Part shown: in pieces, positions 60,540-64,000 of the stretch | Layout: each line of letters starts with the position of its first letter | How positions within the stretch are numbered: position 1 is the stretch's first letter | Source: Syntrophobacterales bacterium | GTDB taxonomy: Bacteria; Desulfobacterota; Desulfobaccia; Desulfobaccales; 0-14-0-80-60-11 | Assembly: GCA_023229795.1 (NCBI GenBank) | Contig: JALNYP010000006.1 | Coordinates: 22,985-86,984 of the forward strand | Direction: 5' to 3' | Length of the DNA: 64,000 nucleotides | The notes under the pieces: generated by a model | What the model saw: the letters and a program-made list of their open reading frames with translations, nothing else | The model's database searches: none | Told to the model about the DNA's origin: nothing | Made by a program: the position numbers and the translations under genes

Positions 60540-60557
60540 GGCCGCGGCGCCGCGGCC
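60540..60557. repeat. Perfect 18-bp GC palindrome
   Basis: GGCCGCGGCGCCGCGGCC, a perfect self-complementary 18-mer in the 226-bp divergent gap between hpt and the RsbT-like kinase gene. It could be an operator or a hairpin; no T-run follows. Confidence 0.5.
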
Positions 60558-60695
60558 CCAGCGGGAGGGTTCCTGCCGGACTATCTTCCTGAGATCCCCA
60601 AAAAACTTGCCTGAAGATATCTCTGGATTCATCTAAATCGCCGATCGCGCCGAAATATAGTCAGAAAACTCTGGCATCCCAGGGGAGAGGAAAAC

Positions 60696-61316
60696 ATGGA
60701 AACCAAGGTTGTCCAGGTTGATCCCGGTTCGCCCCGGCGGCAGGAAGAGGAACCGGCCCGGAATCAGGCTGAAAGCCCGGTTCCGCCCACCCCCCTCTGG
60801 CTGATTCCCCTGGATTTATGGGGACCCCCGGCCAGGACCGGCGAAACTCCGGCGCCCGCCCAGCCGGTGGCCGATAAAGAGGTCGCCATCCTGAGCGCCG
60901 ACGATGTGATCCTGGCCCGCCAGTCAGCCCGGGAAACTGCCCGGGAGTTGGGATTCAGCGCCATGGACCAGACCCGCATCGCCACGGCCACCGCCGAACT
61001 GAGCCGCAACGTCTATCAATACGCCGGCCAGGGCACCGTAACTATTCACCCGATCACTCTTGAGGACGCCAGGGGCCTGGAGATTGTCTTCGCAGACCGG
61101 GGCCCCGGCATTCCGAACCTCGAGCAGGCCCTGGAAGATGGCTTTAGCGCCGCAAACCACCGGGGCCAGGGTTTACCGGGATCCAGGCGCCTGGTGGACG
61201 AATTTGCCGTTGACAGCCAGGCGGGAGTGGGCACCCGCATCACCATCAGAAAATGGCTGACTAAAAAGAATAATTCCCCTCCCCCTGCGCCATCCCGAGA
61301 TTTCCTTTCATTTTGA
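60696..61316 (+). CDS. RsbT-type serine kinase/ATPase (anti-sigma regulatory family)
   Basis: 206 residues. The first 65 are a proline/glutamate-rich extension (EEPARNQAESPVPPTP). The rest is a GHKL-type HATPase domain of the RsbT/RsbW family: TAELSRNVYQYAGQG (N box), FADRGPGI (G1), GQGLPGSRRLVDEF and GVGTRITI (G2). Such proteins phosphorylate anti-sigma antagonists in stress switches. No partner sigma or STAS protein lies adjacent. The next gene encodes an HD-GYP sensor and follows after about 62 bp. Confidence 0.85.
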   Translation: METKVVQVDPGSPRRQEEEPARNQAESPVPPTPLWLIPLDLWGPPARTGETPAPAQPVADKEVAILSADDVILARQSARETARELGFSAMDQTRIATATAELSRNVYQYAGQGTVTIHPITLEDARGLEIVFADRGPGIPNLEQALEDGFSAANHRGQGLPGSRRLVDEFAVDSQAGVGTRITIRKWLTKKNNSPPPAPSRDFLSF

Positions 61317-61378
61317 AGGGCAGGGGACCCCGTCTAGGAGGAAATTGCCGGACTGAACCAAACGTCCGGCGGTCGCTT

Positions 61379-63619
61379 ATGGGGAAAAAACTGCTTTTTA
61401 TCTGGTTGGCGCTGGCGCTCACCCTCATCGTGGTGGGCGAGTGGTGGGCCTGCCACCAAACTACCGGCCTGATTACCGCTGACAGCCGGCGCGACTTAAT
61501 CCTGGGGACCCTCCCCGGGTTTGCCATTCTCATCATTATCTTCGGCTTGCTCATCCGGGAGAATAGGGCCCGTACTCAAGGGGCAGCCTGCTTGCAGCGC
61601 ACCGACCTGGCCTTGCAGCAGAGCGAGGCGCAGTATCGCCTGCTGGTCAACAACCTGAACCATGGCCTGGTCATGGTGAACCAGGAGCACTGTTTTACCT
61701 TCGTCAACCCCAGGTTCTGCGACCTGCTGGGCTATTCCCGGGAGGAACTGATAGGGGGCCAGATTTTCGAGTTCTTCGACCAGGAAAACCAAGACATCAT
61801 CCGGGACCAACTGGACAGGCGGGAACGGGGCGAACAGACCCCTTATGAAATTACCTGGACCCGGAAAGATGGGGCCCAGATTATTGCCCTCATTACCCCG
61901 ATACCCGCGTTTGAGCCTGGCAATCCACTGAATTTCCCCTTCTGTTCCGTGGCCGTCGTTACCGACATCACCGACCGCAAGCGGGCCGAAGCCCAGGCCC
62001 GGCAGCACCTGCAATCTCTCCGCCTCCTTATCGCCGGCGTCGAAAAGCTGGCCCAAATCCGCGATCCCGAGGCCCTGGTGCCGGAGATTTGCCGGTTGGT
62101 GGTGGAGGCCTTTAAGACCGGCCTGGTATGCCTGGCGCGGGTCGAACCCTCCGGGCTGATCCGGCCCCTCTATTGGACCGAGGAGGCGGCTCCCGGTCTC
62201 GATCATCCGGAGATGCGCCTCGACGACCCCGCCATAAGTCACGGTCCCCTGGGCCGGGCCATCGCCACCGGCAAACCGATGCTCAGTAACGACGCGGATC
62301 GCCAAGACGGGAACGTCCCCTGGGCGGCGGCTGCGAGCCGGGGCTACCGGGCCCTGGCCGTTTTTCCCCTCACCGACGGGCATCGGACCTTTGCCTGCCT
62401 GAATATTTATGCCGACCAGCCGGACTTTTTCACCCCGGAGCGCCTGGACCTCCTCCAGGCCTTTGCCGGTATCGCCGCGGCGGCCATGGAACACACCCGC
62501 TTGAGCCACAAGGTCGAAATCCAACTCCAGCAATTGCAGTCCTTGCGCCAGATAGCTTTGGCCATCAATAGCAGTCTGGACCTGCGTACTACTCTGGACG
62601 TCCTGCTCGACCAGGTCGCGGCCCGGTTGCAGGTGGATGCCGCCACCGTCCTCCTCTTCAATCCGCGCACCTCGATCCTGGAGTTTGCCGCGGCCCGCGG
62701 GTTTAAATCGGACCGCATCAACCAGATCCAGGTGCCCCTGGACCGGGGCTGTGCCGGCTCTGTCGCCCTCCAGCAGCAACCGGTCTATATCCCTGATCTG
62801 GCCGTGATCCGGGGCCGGTGCAGCCGCGGCGACTTATTCAATGCAGAGGGATTTGTCAGCTATTATGGGGTGCCGCTCATGCACCAGGGACAGATCAAGG
62901 GAGTAATCGAAATTCTGCATCGCTCCAGGTTCGAAGCCGATGCCGCCATGCAGGAATTTGTCGAGGCCCTGACCGGCCCCGCGGCCATCGCCCTCGATAA
63001 CGCCACCCTGTTTGCCGAAATGCAACGCTCCCATCAGGAACTCAGCCAGGCCTACGCAGCCACCCTGGAGGGCTGGGCCATGGCCCTGGAATTGCGGGAT
63101 TTTGAAACCAAGGGGCACTCCCAGCGGGTCACCGGATTGACCCTTAAACTGGCCCGGGCCCTGGGGGTCGCCGAGGCGGACCTGGCCCATATCTATCGGG
63201 GCGCCCTGCTGCACGATATCGGCAAAATCGCGGTCCCCGACTCCATCCTGCTCAAAGAGGGCCCCTTAACCTCGGAGGAATGGGTGATCATGCGGCAGCA
63301 CCCCATCTTTGCCTATGAGCTCCTGGCCCCCATCGCCTATCTGCGGCCGGCTCTGGACATCCCCTTCTGCCATCATGAAAAATGGGATGGCACCGGCTAC
63401 CCCAGGGGCCTGAAGGGCGAGGAAATTCCCCTGGCGGCCCGCATCTTCTCCGTGGCGGATGTCTGGGACGCCCTGGGGAGCGACCGGCCCTACCGTCCAG
63501 CCTGGCCCCCGGAAAAGATCAAGGCCCATTTGCAGGAACAGGCCGGCGAACAATTCGATCCCGGGGTGGTGAAAGTCTTTTTAGAGGAATTCCTGTCCAC
63601 TCCCGAGGCCCCCGCCTGA
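61379..63619 (+). CDS. PAS-GAF-GAF-HD-GYP cyclic di-GMP phosphodiesterase sensor
   Basis: 746 residues from ATG 61379; the ribosome site there is weak and an in-frame TTG at 61313 cannot be excluded. Two membrane helices (about 4-22 and 42-60), a PAS domain (about 80-200, LVNNLNHGLVMVNQEHCFTFVN), two GAF domains (about 215-375 and 390-545), and an HD-GYP domain (about 560-735) with HDIGKIAVPDSIL, HHEKWDGTGYPRGLKGEEIP and DVWDALGSDRPYRPAW. The GYP motif is intact, so c-di-GMP hydrolysis is expected. It may be linked to the adjacent RsbT-like kinase. Confidence 0.9.
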   Translation: MGKKLLFIWLALALTLIVVGEWWACHQTTGLITADSRRDLILGTLPGFAILIIIFGLLIRENRARTQGAACLQRTDLALQQSEAQYRLLVNNLNHGLVMVNQEHCFTFVNPRFCDLLGYSREELIGGQIFEFFDQENQDIIRDQLDRRERGEQTPYEITWTRKDGAQIIALITPIPAFEPGNPLNFPFCSVAVVTDITDRKRAEAQARQHLQSLRLLIAGVEKLAQIRDPEALVPEICRLVVEAFKTGLVCLARVEPSGLIRPLYWTEEAAPGLDHPEMRLDDPAISHGPLGRAIATGKPMLSNDADRQDGNVPWAAAASRGYRALAVFPLTDGHRTFACLNIYADQPDFFTPERLDLLQAFAGIAAAAMEHTRLSHKVEIQLQQLQSLRQIALAINSSLDLRTTLDVLLDQVAARLQVDAATVLLFNPRTSILEFAAARGFKSDRINQIQVPLDRGCAGSVALQQQPVYIPDLAVIRGRCSRGDLFNAEGFVSYYGVPLMHQGQIKGVIEILHRSRFEADAAMQEFVEALTGPAAIALDNATLFAEMQRSHQELSQAYAATLEGWAMALELRDFETKGHSQRVTGLTLKLARALGVAEADLAHIYRGALLHDIGKIAVPDSILLKEGPLTSEEWVIMRQHPIFAYELLAPIAYLRPALDIPFCHHEKWDGTGYPRGLKGEEIPLAARIFSVADVWDALGSDRPYRPAWPPEKIKAHLQEQAGEQFDPGVVKVFLEEFLSTPEAPA

Positions 63620-63801
63620 GGCCAGGCCGCAATTAAACAGGCGGCGCCGGCGTCTGGGCGGGTGCAGGCCCAGGCTGGAGCTTGGGAACGAGCCATTCAT
63701 GTTCCAAGGCAACACCCAAAACCATGAAAATGTGGCGATTCCAACTTGTTTGATGGTAGCACATCGCGGCCTTCAGGCCGCAACCAAACTAAAAAATTGC
63801 G

Positions 63802-64000
63802 GGCGTTTTCCTCTTGTAGTAAGTTTCGGGTTTACGACAACCAAAAAACTTGCCAACAGAAAGGAAAACGCCGTGAAATCCTTTATACAAAAACATGAGC
63901 ACGATGTCATGGGTTCTCTTTCTGGCTTTGACCGTTTGGTCTTCCGGGGCATTCTGCGGCGGCTGTTCTATCCCCAGGGTATGGATTATTGCCTGGCCTT
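63802..64000 (+). mobile_element. Left end of a probable insertion element or repeated gene (cut by window edge)
   Basis: An 11-bp inverted repeat, GGCGTTTTCCT at 63802-63812 and AGGAAAACGCC at 63862-63872, directly precedes a GTG-started frame at 63873 (ribosome site AAGGA at 63861). The 42 visible residues include SGFDRLVFRGILRRLFYPQG, which I associate with a multi-copy uncharacterised protein family in bacteria. The frame runs off the right edge, so transposase motifs cannot be checked. Confidence 0.5.

Noticed and set aside
1..64000. CRISPR arrays, rRNA or tRNA genes
   Set aside because: No regularly spaced direct repeats with unique spacers and no convincing tRNA cloverleaf or rRNA core were seen anywhere in the window.

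Overview
This window is a GC-rich (by eye about 60-65 percent) bacterial chromosome segment. It most likely comes from the Desulfobacterota (former Deltaproteobacteria). The pointers are anaerobic-type cobalamin synthesis genes, a giant HdrA-type flavoprotein next to an MvhD subunit that appears to contain selenocysteine, a YedF/DsrE-type selenium/sulfur protein, an Mrp/NBP35-NifX fusion, and an Lpt/KDO set showing a Gram-negative outer membrane. The genus cannot be fixed from sequence alone.

Layout. Positions 1-8535 hold the anaerobic cobalamin pathway in one direction (cbiD, cbiET, cbiF, cbiG, cbiH, cbiP/cobQ, cobD, cbiB). Positions 8572-9747 encode a membrane-anchored SGNH hydrolase. Positions 9780-12506 form a sharply AT-rich island with three consecutive OMP-decarboxylase-fold genes: one bacterial type 2 PyrF, one membrane-anchored homologue with altered active site, and one archaeal-type homologue. 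A resident-looking dihydroorotate dehydrogenase follows at 12569-13489. Positions 13807-17011 carry two convergent TadE/TadG-like modules, one with a predicted beta-solenoid tail. pyrG follows.

Positions 19330-29805 hold the classic kdsA-kdsC-lptC-lptA-lptB-rpoN-hpf-ptsN-rapZ-EIIA(Man) cluster. It is interrupted between kdsC and lptC by about 2.6 kb: an AT-rich pair of unknown genes, an SDR oxidoreductase and a receiver-only response regulator. After rimI come yedF-like, mrp-nifX, a GNAT, a site-2 protease, a phosphohexomutase, then ahcY, metK, panD and panC on the minus strand. An attenuator-like terminator directly abuts panC.

Positions 39396-41042 encode a DNA methyltransferase apparently fused to a PD-(D/E)XK-type nuclease domain. 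Positions 41385-46317 (minus) encode the HdrA-like fusion (one apparent single-base frameshift) and the MvhD selenoprotein. From 46667 to the end are housekeeping and small genes: DUF169, a lipoprotein, GH3 glycosidase, AlkD-like, a solute symporter, an orphan ABC ATPase, RidA, PNP, DUF134, purM, an Fe-S protein, guaB, ppx, hpt, an RsbT-like kinase and a PAS-GAF-HD-GYP protein. A probable mobile-element gene is cut by the right edge.

Intergenic spaces are littered with short palindromic repeats of several families and at least one roughly 100-bp MITE-like element. The most unusual content is the triple OMP-decarboxylase island; the best-supported unannotated feature is the in-frame UGA of the MvhD gene.
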